Below, in pieces: positions 17,799 through 25,823 of a DNA stretch of 64,000 nucleotides (position 1 is its first letter; the number at the start of each line of letters is the position of its first letter). Origin of the DNA: Egaibacter danicus (GTDB lineage: Bacteria > Pseudomonadota > Gammaproteobacteria > Burkholderiales > Burkholderiaceae_C). The notes under the pieces are model-generated. The model was not told where the DNA came from. It worked only from the letters and a program-made list of their open reading frames with translations, and did not search any database. The stretch lies in the NCBI GenBank assembly GCA_016707075.1, contig JADJII010000001.1, forward strand, positions 558,001-622,000. Direction: 5' to 3'. The position numbers and the translations under genes were made by a program.

Positions 17799-18305
17799 TT
17801 AAAGCGCAACCGCCTTTTCGATCACCACATCTTCATTGGGCACGTCATCGTGGTAGCCCTTGCGACCGGTTTTGACGGCCTTGATTTTGTCCACCACGTC
17901 GGTGCCGCTGATCACCTTGCCAAATACCGCATAGCCCCAGCCCTGTGCGGACGGAGCAGTGTGGTTCAGGAAGCTGTTGTCAGCGACGTTGATGAAAAAC
18001 TGGGCCGTTGCCGAGTGGGGGTCGCCGGTGCGCGCCATGGCTACGGTGTAGTTGTTGTTCTTCAAACCGTTGTTGGCTTCATTGGTGATGGGTGCATCCC
18101 CCTTCTTTTCCTTCATGCCGGGCTCCATGCCGCCACCTTGCACCATGAAGCCGGGGATGACGCGGTGAAAGATCGTGTTGTTGTAGTGGCCCTTGCTCAC
18201 GTAGCTCAAAAAGTTGGCCACGGTTTTGGGCGCCTTGTCGGCGTCCAGTTCCAGCGTGATGACGCCGAGGGTGGCAATGTGGAGTTCGACTTGTGGGTTG
18301 CTCAT
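17799..18305 (-). CDS. ppiB: Cytoplasmic peptidyl-prolyl cis-trans isomerase (cyclophilin B type)
   Basis: A 168-residue cyclophilin without a signal peptide. Core motifs are NFLSYVSKGHYNNTIFHRVIPGFMVQGGG (residues 31-59) and MARTGDPHSATAQFFIN (about 89-105), with the active-site FHR, QGG and QFFIN elements present. It catalyses proline isomerisation in cytoplasmic protein folding. It starts three bases after the ppiA stop, so the two paralogues form an operon and probably arose by duplication. Confidence 0.94.
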   Translation of the reverse strand: MSNPQVELHIATLGVITLELDADKAPKTVANFLSYVSKGHYNNTIFHRVIPGFMVQGGGMEPGMKEKKGDAPITNEANNGLKNNNYTVAMARTGDPHSATAQFFINVADNSFLNHTAPSAQGWGYAVFGKVISGTDVVDKIKAVKTGRKGYHDDVPNEDVVIEKAVAL

Positions 18306-18308
18306 GAT

Positions 18309-19004
18309 TTATTTCACCAAAGTGGTTGAGTTGACAAGAATGGGGGTTTTCGGAACATCCGAGGGAAAGGGGCCGCCTGCTCCGGTTGGCGTGCTCTTCA
18401 TTTTATTGACGACGTCCATGCCGCTGACGACCTTGCCGAACACGGTGTAGCCAAACAGTTGCGGTGCGTTGACCAGATTGGCCCGCGGTGTATTTTCATA
18501 CACACGGCCCTGGTACTCGAATTTCGGCACCGGGTCGCCAGGCGGAATCAGTGTGGGGTCTAGGAAAGCATTGTCTTTCACGTTGATGAAAAACTGGGCT
18601 GATGCCGAGTTGGGGTCATTGGTACGCGCCATGGCCAGCGTGCCCGCCACATTGCGAGGCCCGCCTTTGGCCAAAGCATCTCGCCCTTCATGCACCACAG
18701 GGGCACGTGTTTTCTTCTCGGCGTATTTGGCGTCGTAGCCGCCGCCCTGAACCATGAAGTTGTCGATCACACGGTGAAAGATGGTGCCGTCGTAGTGTTT
18801 GTCTTTCACGTACTGAAGAAAATTCTCAACCGTCTTGGGTGCCTTGTCGGGATACAGCTCCACCACGAAGTCACCTGCTGTCGTGGAAAACTTCACCTTG
18901 GGAGCGTCTTGCGCCATGACCTGGCTCATCGATAACGCAGTCAACAGGGCGCCGATCAACGCAAAAGCGGTACGGCGGCGGGCTGAAAAACGACTCAAAT
19001 TCAT
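18309..19004 (-). CDS. ppiA: Periplasmic peptidyl-prolyl cis-trans isomerase (cyclophilin A type)
   Basis: A 231-residue cyclophilin with a signal peptide (RRRTAFALIGALLTALSMSQVMA, cleaved around residue 31), so it acts in the periplasm. The catalytic core follows the same pattern as the next gene: FHRVIDNFMVQGGG, MARTNDPNSASAQFFIN and FGKVVSGMDVVNKM. Compared with ppiB it has an extra loop (PTLIPPGDPVPKFEYQGRVY). Its ATG overlaps the stop of the L,D-transpeptidase gene upstream (ATGA), which suggests coupled translation. Confidence 0.93.
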   Translation of the reverse strand: MNLSRFSARRRTAFALIGALLTALSMSQVMAQDAPKVKFSTTAGDFVVELYPDKAPKTVENFLQYVKDKHYDGTIFHRVIDNFMVQGGGYDAKYAEKKTRAPVVHEGRDALAKGGPRNVAGTLAMARTNDPNSASAQFFINVKDNAFLDPTLIPPGDPVPKFEYQGRVYENTPRANLVNAPQLFGYTVFGKVVSGMDVVNKMKSTPTGAGGPFPSDVPKTPILVNSTTLVK

Positions 19005-20272
19005 CCAATCACTCCTTCAAAGAATATCTTCCAGCGGTCTCCCTGGCGAACCCAGTATTGGCGTTTGACGGGTCCAATCTGCGCGCCTTCGGCCACTTCA
19101 CCAAATGTCACCACCATGGTGTCGGCGGCATCTTTCCAGCGCAGATACGAGAGGTCCTTGAGCTGGATCGGACGGCCACCCAGCTTGCTGACTTCGGTGC
19201 GCAGTGAGGGCGACCATTCATCCAGCGTCTTGCCAAAGCTGTTGAAATCCGGCGTGTAGAAGTCGAGGAGTTTGTTGATGTTGCCACTCGATTTGGTCTG
19301 TCGCCAGGCTTGCAGCACGTCCTCAAAGGGCTTGCCCTCTGCCCGCACGGTTTGAGCGGGTACCCATTGCAGATGGGTGGCTATCACAACGGGGGTGGTC
19401 CGGATTTCCACGGTGCGGATGATCCGGTCCAGGTCCGGGTTGGCCATCACCACGCAGCCATCCGTAGCCAGAGGCGCGCGCGCAAATTGGTCAGGCGGGG
19501 TACCGTGCAGCCAGATGCCGCCCCCTGTTTTCCCCCGCTTGCTGTCCAGCACGTTCGGATAGTTAATGGGCAAAGCCCCTGAACCATAAAAGTCTCGCAG
19601 GGTCTTGGGATCAAGGTTGCTGGTAATGAAGTAAACACCCAGCGGTGTGCGCAGATCTCCCTCGACGGATTTTTCAGCGCCAGACTTCCCTACAGAGACG
19701 TAGAAGTCAGCCACCAGCGACAGACCCGATGCCGTGTTTTCAAACAGGTACAGCCGGGCACGCGACGTGTCCACGGCAATGGCGTGTCTGTTACGGGAGG
19801 AGAGTGACAGGAACTGCGAAGGAATGCTGCCAGCCGGGGGACGCTCCCGCAGTGCCTTGAGCCGCATTTGCGATTCATCCCGCAGATCCGCCAGCGCAGG
19901 AGCAGCAGCCTGGGCGACCGCGGGAGGCACATCCCCCAGCGTTTGCAGCGGCCGGGTACGTGCAGCCAGCAAATCGCCATACACCAACTGGGCCAACAGG
20001 AACGTGGGGTAGTCGTTCACCAGGCCTTCGGCTTTGAGCAGTGCTTCGCGGTTCTGTCCCTGCGCGGTCAGGCGGTAAACCTCCATCAGTCGGGCTTCAG
20101 CGGCCCCCGCGACTGCGGCTGTAGCTGCAACGGATTTGGTGGCGATGGCTGCGCCGGAACGCGCGACAACAGGCACCAGCCGGACAGATTTATCCCGCGC
20201 CGACACCGATGCCGCAGCCGCCAGAAGCGCCGCGCCCATCAAGCAGAAAATCGGCAGGAATCGTCGTGTCAT
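19001..20272 (-). CDS. L,D-transpeptidase (YkuD) with C-terminal NTF2-like domain
   Basis: A 423-residue exported protein with a signal peptide (LPIFCLMGAALLAAAASVSA). A helical linker (residues 50-150) precedes a YkuD domain at about 165-320. That domain has YFITSNLDP, the substrate-loop HGTPP and the catalytic TDGCVVMAN cysteine motif. Such enzymes make 3-3 peptidoglycan cross-links or attach proteins to meso-DAP. The C-terminal ~110 residues (AWRQTKSSGNINKLLDFYTPDF to WVRQGDRWKIFFEGVIG) look like a SnoaL/NTF2-like fold. A similar tail ends the neighbouring TPR gene. The gene is coupled to ppiA downstream and follows the TPR gene after 47 bases. Confidence 0.88.
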   Translation of the reverse strand: MTRRFLPIFCLMGAALLAAAASVSARDKSVRLVPVVARSGAAIATKSVAATAAVAGAAEARLMEVYRLTAQGQNREALLKAEGLVNDYPTFLLAQLVYGDLLAARTRPLQTLGDVPPAVAQAAAPALADLRDESQMRLKALRERPPAGSIPSQFLSLSSRNRHAIAVDTSRARLYLFENTASGLSLVADFYVSVGKSGAEKSVEGDLRTPLGVYFITSNLDPKTLRDFYGSGALPINYPNVLDSKRGKTGGGIWLHGTPPDQFARAPLATDGCVVMANPDLDRIIRTVEIRTTPVVIATHLQWVPAQTVRAEGKPFEDVLQAWRQTKSSGNINKLLDFYTPDFNSFGKTLDEWSPSLRTEVSKLGGRPIQLKDLSYLRWKDAADTMVVTFGEVAEGAQIGPVKRQYWVRQGDRWKIFFEGVIG

Positions 20273-20319
20273 AAGTTATCGGACACCACGCCTGGGCCTG
20301 ATGTCGCTCACCCGGTCTC

Positions 20320-21393
20320 TCAGGCCCCGGCGGTTTCCCGCACGATGACCCAACGGTCTCCCACCTTGACCAGATCAAGCGTCTTGCGACTCGAAACGGC
20401 CAGGGCGTCCGCTTTGTAGGATTGCCGGAACCTGGCGACGGCCTTGTCGCCATTCACCGAAATCACGAGGTTCTCCAGCGACACGCTGATGGTGGATTTG
20501 CCCACAATGCGGGAGCGGCGCTCTTCTTCCCATGCCGCACGCGACTGGTTGCCCGGTGGATCAAATGCCTTGCCGTAGGCGCCCAGATAGGCATTCATGT
20601 CCTTGCGGGCCCAGGCTGCGGCCCAGGCGCGTACCGCAGCCTCGGCCTCTTTGCTGGATTCACCAGACGCTGGTGCGGCGGCTGGAGCCGGCGGCGCAAC
20701 AGGCGCCGCTACAACCGGCGCAGGGCTGGCCGGGCTCACAGCCGCAGCTGGCTTGGCTGCTTGCGCCACAACGGCAGCAGTCGGTGCGGGTGGCGTTGCC
20801 GCAGGAGCGGCGGGCGTTACAGCCGGAGCTGATGGTGTGATGGCAGCTGCAGGACGCGGCTGACCCTTCACGTTGGGCGTGAACAGTTCACGGATCAGTG
20901 CCAGCTTGGGCGGCACAGCCGTATTACTGTTGTCCAGCTGCAGGGCCTTGTTATAGGCCTGGCTGGCCAGACGGGCATAGACATCGCCCAGATTTTCATG
21001 AGCGGTCGCGTAGCTTGGGTTGGTGCGGATCGCCATCTCCAGCGCGGTGCGTGCCTTGTCAAACTGGCTCTGGCCGGCATACAGCACAGCCAGATTGTTG
21101 TAGGGCTCCGGCAACTCGGGGTAGTCTTCCGTCAGCTTGATGAACGTGGCAATGGCGTCGGCCGGTTTGCCGGAATCACGCTGGATCACGCCCTTGAGGA
21201 AGCGCATTTGCGGATCACGCGGTTTGGATGCCAGATACAGATCCGCCTTGGCCATGGCTTCCGGCAATTTGCCGGCGCGCACCAGCTGGGCGACGTCGCC
21301 GTAATCGTCAGCGTGGGCATAGGTGGTGGCCAGACAGGCCGCCACAGCAACCATCCGCATGCATTTCAGAATCTGGGTACGAGCTTGCTTCAT
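20320..21393 (-). CDS. Exported TPR protein with C-terminal NTF2-like domain
   Basis: A 357-residue protein with a signal peptide (MRMVAVAACLATTYAHA). TPR-like repeats cover about residues 30-160 (LPEAMAKADLYLASKP, DAIATFIKLTEDYPELPEPYNNLAVLY, ARTALEMAIRTNPSYATAHENLGDVYA). An Ala/Pro-rich linker with many APAAP-type units spans about 180-250. The tail (AVRAWAAAWARKDMNAYLGAYGKAF to VKVGDRWVIVRETAGA) resembles that of the L,D-transpeptidase encoded next. The exact function is unknown. Context suggests a periplasmic partner in cell-wall remodelling or cell division. Confidence 0.8.
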   Translation of the reverse strand: MKQARTQILKCMRMVAVAACLATTYAHADDYGDVAQLVRAGKLPEAMAKADLYLASKPRDPQMRFLKGVIQRDSGKPADAIATFIKLTEDYPELPEPYNNLAVLYAGQSQFDKARTALEMAIRTNPSYATAHENLGDVYARLASQAYNKALQLDNSNTAVPPKLALIRELFTPNVKGQPRPAAAITPSAPAVTPAAPAATPPAPTAAVVAQAAKPAAAVSPASPAPVVAAPVAPPAPAAAPASGESSKEAEAAVRAWAAAWARKDMNAYLGAYGKAFDPPGNQSRAAWEEERRSRIVGKSTISVSLENLVISVNGDKAVARFRQSYKADALAVSSRKTLDLVKVGDRWVIVRETAGA

Positions 21394-21415
21394 AAAGCCT
21401 TTGAATGGATCTGTC

Positions 21416-21445
21416 TGGAAAGCCCTCCTGCCGGGGCTTTATACT
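21416..21445 (+). promoter_or_regulatory. Possible cysS promoter overlapping a hairpin
   Basis: TGGAAA, an 18-base spacer and TATACT (21440-21445) lie about 70 bases before the cysS start. The spacer contains AAAGCCC and GGGCTTT, which can form a 7-bp hairpin. This may instead be a structural or regulatory element shared with the divergent TPR gene. Confidence 0.35.
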
Positions 21446-21516
21446 GCTTTCCATTGTAGCTGAGGGGTGTGTTAACCCGGGCTCAACACCATTCGAAGTC
21501 GGTACCCCACACATCC

Positions 21517-22977
21517 ATGAGTTTGCGCATCTACAACACGCTATCGCGTGGCCTTGAGTCGTTTACCCCCATTGAGTCGGGCCATGTGCGCATGTATGTG
21601 TGCGGCATGACGATTTATGACCTGTGCCACATCGGTCATGCCCGCATGATGATGGCGTTTGACGTCATCCAGCGCTGGCTCAAAAGCAGCGGCTACCGCG
21701 TCACCTACGTGCGCAACATCACCGACATTGACGACAAGATCATCAAGCGCGCGGTCGAGCGCGGCATCACCATTCGCGCACTGACTGACGAAATGATCCA
21801 GGCCATGCATGCCGACATCGGCCTGCTGGGCATCGAGACGCCCACGCTGGAGCCGCGCGCCACGGAGTATGTGCCGCAAATGCTCAGCCTGATCGGCCAG
21901 CTTGAAACCAGGGGCCTGGCGTACAAGGCCTCCAATGGGGATGTGAACTATGCGGTGCGCAAATTCCCGGGCTACGGCAAATTGTCGGGCAAGTCGCTGG
22001 ACGAGTTGCGCGCCGGTGAGCGCGTGGCCGTGCTGGATGGCAAGGAAGACCCGCTGGACTTCGTGCTGTGGAAATCTGCCAAGGAATCCGAGCCCGAAGA
22101 CGCCAAGTGGGACAGTGACGCGCTGGGCTACCACTATGGCAAAGGCCGCCCGGGCTGGCATATTGAATGCTCCGCCATGAGCTGCCAGACGCTGGGCGAA
22201 ACCTTCGACATCCATGGTGGCGGTGCCGACCTGCAATTTCCACATCACGAAAACGAGATTGCCCAGAGTGAAGGCGCAACCGGCAAGCCGCTGGCGAAAT
22301 TCTGGGTGCACAACGGCTTTGTGCGGGTGGACAACGAGAAGATGTCCAAGAGCCTGGGCAACTTTTTCACCATCCGCGAGGTGCTGGCGAAGTACGACGC
22401 CGAGACGGTGCGCTTCTTTCTGGTTCGCACGCATTACCGCACGGCGCTGAATTACAGCGATGTGCATCTGGATGATGCGCGTCAGTCGCTCAAGCGGCTG
22501 TACACGGCATTGGATTTGGTGTCACCTGCCGAGATAGTGATTGACTGGAGCAATCCATTCGCAGCGCGATTCAAGGCGGCGATGGATGAGGATTTTGGTA
22601 CGCCTGAGGCGGTGGCCGTGTTGTTTGACTTAGCGGGAGAGGTGAATAAGACCCGGTCTTCGCAATCGGCGGGTCTATTGAAGTCGCTGGGTGGATGTAT
22701 TGGTCTTCTGCAACGAGATCCCCGTGCTTGGCTTCAAGGGCGTTCCGACATCACTGTGGAGCTCAAGGGAAATGTGGCGTATTTCCATGTGGGCGACGTT
22801 GATGCGGTTGTAACTGACCAACTGACGGATTCACGAGTAGACCAACTCATCGCCCAACGCGCCGCCGCCAAAGCCGCCAAAAACTTCGCCGAAGCCGACC
22901 GCATCCGCAAGGAACTGCTGGATCAGGGTATCGTGCTGAAAGACTCGCCAACCGGCACCACGTGGGAAGCGCAATGA
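21517..22977 (+). CDS. cysS: Cysteinyl-tRNA synthetase
   Basis: Starts at the ATG at 21517 (486 residues, a little longer than the E. coli enzyme). Class I signatures are present: the zinc-site cysteine in MYVCGMTIYD, the HIGH motif in CHIGHARMMM, HGGGADLQFPHHENE, and KMSKS in NEKMSKSLGNFFT. It charges tRNA-Cys in the cytoplasm. The 3' third (about 22500-22850), covering the linker to the anticodon-binding domain, uses rare A/T-ending codons (TTA, CTA, GTA, CGA, GGA, AAT) far more than the rest of the gene. Catalytic residues are not affected. Confidence 0.95.
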   Translation: MSLRIYNTLSRGLESFTPIESGHVRMYVCGMTIYDLCHIGHARMMMAFDVIQRWLKSSGYRVTYVRNITDIDDKIIKRAVERGITIRALTDEMIQAMHADIGLLGIETPTLEPRATEYVPQMLSLIGQLETRGLAYKASNGDVNYAVRKFPGYGKLSGKSLDELRAGERVAVLDGKEDPLDFVLWKSAKESEPEDAKWDSDALGYHYGKGRPGWHIECSAMSCQTLGETFDIHGGGADLQFPHHENEIAQSEGATGKPLAKFWVHNGFVRVDNEKMSKSLGNFFTIREVLAKYDAETVRFFLVRTHYRTALNYSDVHLDDARQSLKRLYTALDLVSPAEIVIDWSNPFAARFKAAMDEDFGTPEAVAVLFDLAGEVNKTRSSQSAGLLKSLGGCIGLLQRDPRAWLQGRSDITVELKGNVAYFHVGDVDAVVTDQLTDSRVDQLIAQRAAAKAAKNFAEADRIRKELLDQGIVLKDSPTGTTWEAQ

Positions 22978-23002
22978 AAAAATGCCGAAAAATAGCAACT
23001 AA

Positions 23003-23055
23003 ATTGCCCTCTAGCCCCCGAAAACAGTGCGATGGCAGCTACTAAAGTCATAGCG
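23003..23055 (+). repeat. Dispersed repeat, copy across the DNA glycosylase start
   Basis: TTGCCCTCTAGCCCCCGAAA is followed by AGTGCGATGGCAGCTACTAA and GTCATAGC, a clear family match. The ATG of the next gene (23032) lies inside it. Confidence 0.7.
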
Positions 23056-23682
23056 GATGCGGTGTCCACGCCGCACTACTGGGCAGAGGCCTGCAAACAT
23101 CTGGTCAAGAAAGACCGGGTGATGAAGCGCCTGATTCCCCAGTTTGGCGATGCCTGCCTGCAAACCCGTGGCGACGCTTTCACCACGCTGGCGCGCAGCA
23201 TCGTGGGGCAGCAGATCTCGGTCAAGGCCGCGCAAACCGTGTGGGACCGTTTTGCCAAACTGCCGCGCAAGATCACCGCGCCCAACGTGCTCAAGCTCAA
23301 GGTGGACGACATGCGCGCGGCGGGCCTGAGCGTGCGCAAGGTGGAGTATCTGGTGGATCTGGCGCTGCATTTTGACAGTGGCGCCATCAATGCCGAGGCA
23401 TGGGACGGTATGGATGACGAAGCCATCATCACCGAGCTGGTGGGCATTCGCGGTATCGGGCGCTGGACGGCCGAGATGTTCCTGATTTTTCACCTGATGC
23501 GCCCCAACGTGCTGCCGCTGGACGATGTGGGGCTGATCAACGGCATCAGCCAGAATTATTTCTCGGGCGAGGTGGTCAGCCGCAGTGATGCCCGGGAAGT
23601 GGCTGCGGCATGGACGCCGTTTTGCAGCGTGGCAACTTGGTATATTTGGCGCTCTCTGGACCCCCTGCCGGTGGCTTATTAG
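23032..23682 (+). CDS. DNA-3-methyladenine glycosylase (HhH-GPD family)
   Basis: A 216-residue base-excision repair enzyme of the AlkA-related HhH-GPD superfamily. The domain runs from SIVGQQISVKAAQTVW (residues 57-72) through the helix-hairpin-helix GIRGIGRWTAEMF (about 140-152). The catalytic aspartate lies in LPLDDVGL. It removes alkylated purines such as 3-methyladenine from DNA. The N-terminal ten or so residues (MAATKVIA) come from the dispersed repeat copy at 23003-23055, so either the start is recent or the true start lies further in. It sits between cysS and accA. Confidence 0.88.
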   Translation: MAATKVIADAVSTPHYWAEACKHLVKKDRVMKRLIPQFGDACLQTRGDAFTTLARSIVGQQISVKAAQTVWDRFAKLPRKITAPNVLKLKVDDMRAAGLSVRKVEYLVDLALHFDSGAINAEAWDGMDDEAIITELVGIRGIGRWTAEMFLIFHLMRPNVLPLDDVGLINGISQNYFSGEVVSRSDAREVAAAWTPFCSVATWYIWRSLDPLPVAY

Positions 23683-23760
23683 GCGGGTGGGTGTTACAGT
23701 GCGGTCGGTTTGAGCCTTGAAAGGGGTTCGATACGAACGGCAAGAAGAAGGAGTACGTTG

Positions 23761-24736
23761 TTGGCTAAAAAATCATTTCTCGACTTTGAGCAACCGATTG
23801 CCGAGTTGGAGGGCAAGATCGAAGAGCTGCGCTACGTGCAGAACGAGTCTGCGGTGGATATCTCCACCGAGATCGACCAGCTCAGCAAAAAGAGCCAGCA
23901 ACTTACCAAAGACATCTACAGCGACCTGACGCCCTGGCAAATCACCAAGATCGCACGCCATCGAGCGGCCCTACACGCTGGATTACGTCAACGAAATCTT
24001 CACCCACTTTGTCGAACTGCACGGCGACCGGCATTTTGCGGATGACCTGAGCATCGTCGGCGGCCTGGCCCGCTTTAACGGCACGCCGTGCATGGTGATC
24101 GGCCAGCAAAAGGGGCGCGACACCAAAGAGCGCGGCCTGCGCAACTTTGGCATGAGCAAGCCCGAGGGTTACCGCAAGGCGCTGCGCCTGATGAAGACAG
24201 CCGAGAAGTTCAAGATTCCCGTGTTCACGTTTGTCGATACGCCCGGCGCCTATCCCGGCATTGACGCTGAAGAGCGTTGCCAGTCCGAAGCCATTGGCCG
24301 CAATATTTTCGAGATGGCGCAGCTGGAAGTGCCCATCATCACCACCATCATTGGCGAAGGCGGCTCGGGGGGCGCGCTGGCTATTTCGGTGGGTGACCAG
24401 GTGCTGATGCTGCAGTATTCGATTTACTCCGTGATCAGCCCCGAAGGTTGCGCCTCCATCCTCTGGAAAACCTCCGACAAGGCGCAGGATGCTGCGGATG
24501 CGCTGGGCATCACCGCGCACCGCCTCAAGGCGCTGGGGCTGGTGGACAAGATCGTCAACGAGCCCGTGGGCGGCGCGCACCGCGACCACAAGCAGATGGC
24601 GGCTTTCCTCAAGCGCGCGCTGGGTGATGCCTACCGCCAGGTTAGTGACCTGAAGGTCAAAGAGCTGCTGGACCGCCGTTATGACCGGCTGCAAAGTTAT
24701 GGCCGCTTTACCGACACCAAGGCCAGCAGCAAATAA
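23761..24736 (+). CDS. accA: Acetyl-CoA carboxylase carboxyltransferase subunit alpha, reading frame broken
   Basis: AccA pairs with AccD to transfer carboxyl from biotin to acetyl-CoA, the first step of fatty-acid synthesis. I place the start at the TTG at 23761 because AGAAGGAG lies seven bases upstream; TTG starts are rare. Codons to 23961 read LAKKSFLDFEQPIAEL to KIARH in one frame. From 23963 the protein continues as ERPYTLDYVNEIFTHFVELHG in another frame to the stop at 24736. The family normally has ARHPxRPYTLDYV, so two bases are missing (or one is extra) at 23961-23963. The downstream GEGGSGGALAISVGD core is intact. Because AccA is essential, a sequencing error is the simplest explanation. 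Confidence 0.85.
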
Positions 24737-24766
24737 GCTGGCGCGAAAACCACCCGCAGTCTTCCC

Positions 24767-25777
24767 ATGAGTCAGTCACTGGCTGACGCTGTTTCCCGTT
24801 TCACGCCCGGGCTGCCCCTGTGGGTGGCCTTTAGTGGCGGCGCCGATTCCACTGCCTTGTTGCTGGCCTGCGCCGACAAATGGCCGGGGCAGGTGAGGGC
24901 GATTCACATTCACCACGGCTTGCAGGCAGCGGCGGACGATTTCGAGCGGCACTGCGTCGCGTTCTGTGCCGCGCACAACATCCCGATTACCACCCAGCGG
25001 GTAAATGCCGCACATGCCCCTGGCCAAAGCCCTGAAGATGCTGCAAGACGTGCCCGTTATGATGCTTTTAAGGCTCTAGCCCTTGTGGAATATGCGCAAC
25101 CAGCTATTAAAAATGTAGCAAAACTCCAGGCGATGCACCTGGCCATTGCCCAGCATGCTGATGACCAGGTGGAGACCATTTTGCTGGCGCTCAGCCGTGG
25201 CGCGGGGCTGGCTGGCCTGAGCGGCATGCCTGCCACGTGGGAACGTGACGGTATCCAGTACCACCGGCCCCTGCTGGGGGTTAGTGCGGCAGACATCCGC
25301 ACCTGGCTGGCTGATCGCGGTATCACTGCGGACATGCCACCGGGGCAGGGGTTCATCGAAGACCCCACCAACGCCGATGAGCAATTCACCCGCAACCGCA
25401 TCCGCGCACGACTGTTACCCGCGCTGGAAGCGGTGTTTCCGCATTTTCGCGACACCTTCGCCCGCAGTGCTGCCCATGCGGCGCAGGCGCAGGAGCTGCT
25501 GACTGACGTGGCCCGGCAGGACCTGCTGAGGTTGGTGCAACCGGGCAACAGCGCGCCGGTTATCGATAAAGTCCGCCAACTCTCCCGCGCCCGTCAGGCG
25601 AACGCCCTGCGCCACTGGCTCAAAACGGCCCATGAAACGGTGCCCAGCGCGGCCCAGCTGGACGAACTGCTGGACCAGATTGCGGCCTGCAGCACGCGCG
25701 GCCACCACATCCACATCAAGGTCGGCGCCGGGTTTGTGCAACGCGAGGGCGCAGTGCTCGATTGGTACAATCCCTAG
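24767..25777 (+). CDS. tilS: tRNA(Ile)-lysidine synthase
   Basis: A 336-residue N-type ATP pyrophosphatase with the PP-loop SGGADSTAL at residues 24-32, IHIHHGLQAAADDFE near 47-61 and AQHADDQVETILLALSRGAGLAGL near 128-151. It converts C34 of tRNA-Ile(CAU) to lysidine, so that the tRNA reads AUA. It is shorter than the E. coli protein (432) because the C-terminal domain is reduced. Residues around 100-120 (KALALVEYAQPAIKNVAKLQ) are encoded by a copy of the dispersed repeat, in frame. The gene sits in the accA-tilS-lysC row. Confidence 0.93.
   Translation: MSQSLADAVSRFTPGLPLWVAFSGGADSTALLLACADKWPGQVRAIHIHHGLQAAADDFERHCVAFCAAHNIPITTQRVNAAHAPGQSPEDAARRARYDAFKALALVEYAQPAIKNVAKLQAMHLAIAQHADDQVETILLALSRGAGLAGLSGMPATWERDGIQYHRPLLGVSAADIRTWLADRGITADMPPGQGFIEDPTNADEQFTRNRIRARLLPALEAVFPHFRDTFARSAAHAAQAQELLTDVARQDLLRLVQPGNSAPVIDKVRQLSRARQANALRHWLKTAHETVPSAAQLDELLDQIAACSTRGHHIHIKVGAGFVQREGAVLDWYNP
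25069..25123 (+). repeat. Dispersed repeat, copy inside tilS
   Basis: AAGGCTCTAGCCCTTGTGGA is followed by ATATGCGCAACCAGCTATTA and AAAATGTAGCAAAA. This is one of the best matches in the window. It is in frame in tilS, encoding ALALVEYAQPAIKNVAK. Confidence 0.8.
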
Positions 25778-25823
25778 GTTTTGCTTCCCAAAAGCTTGAA
25801 AAAGCGCCTAGAAAACTGTACCC

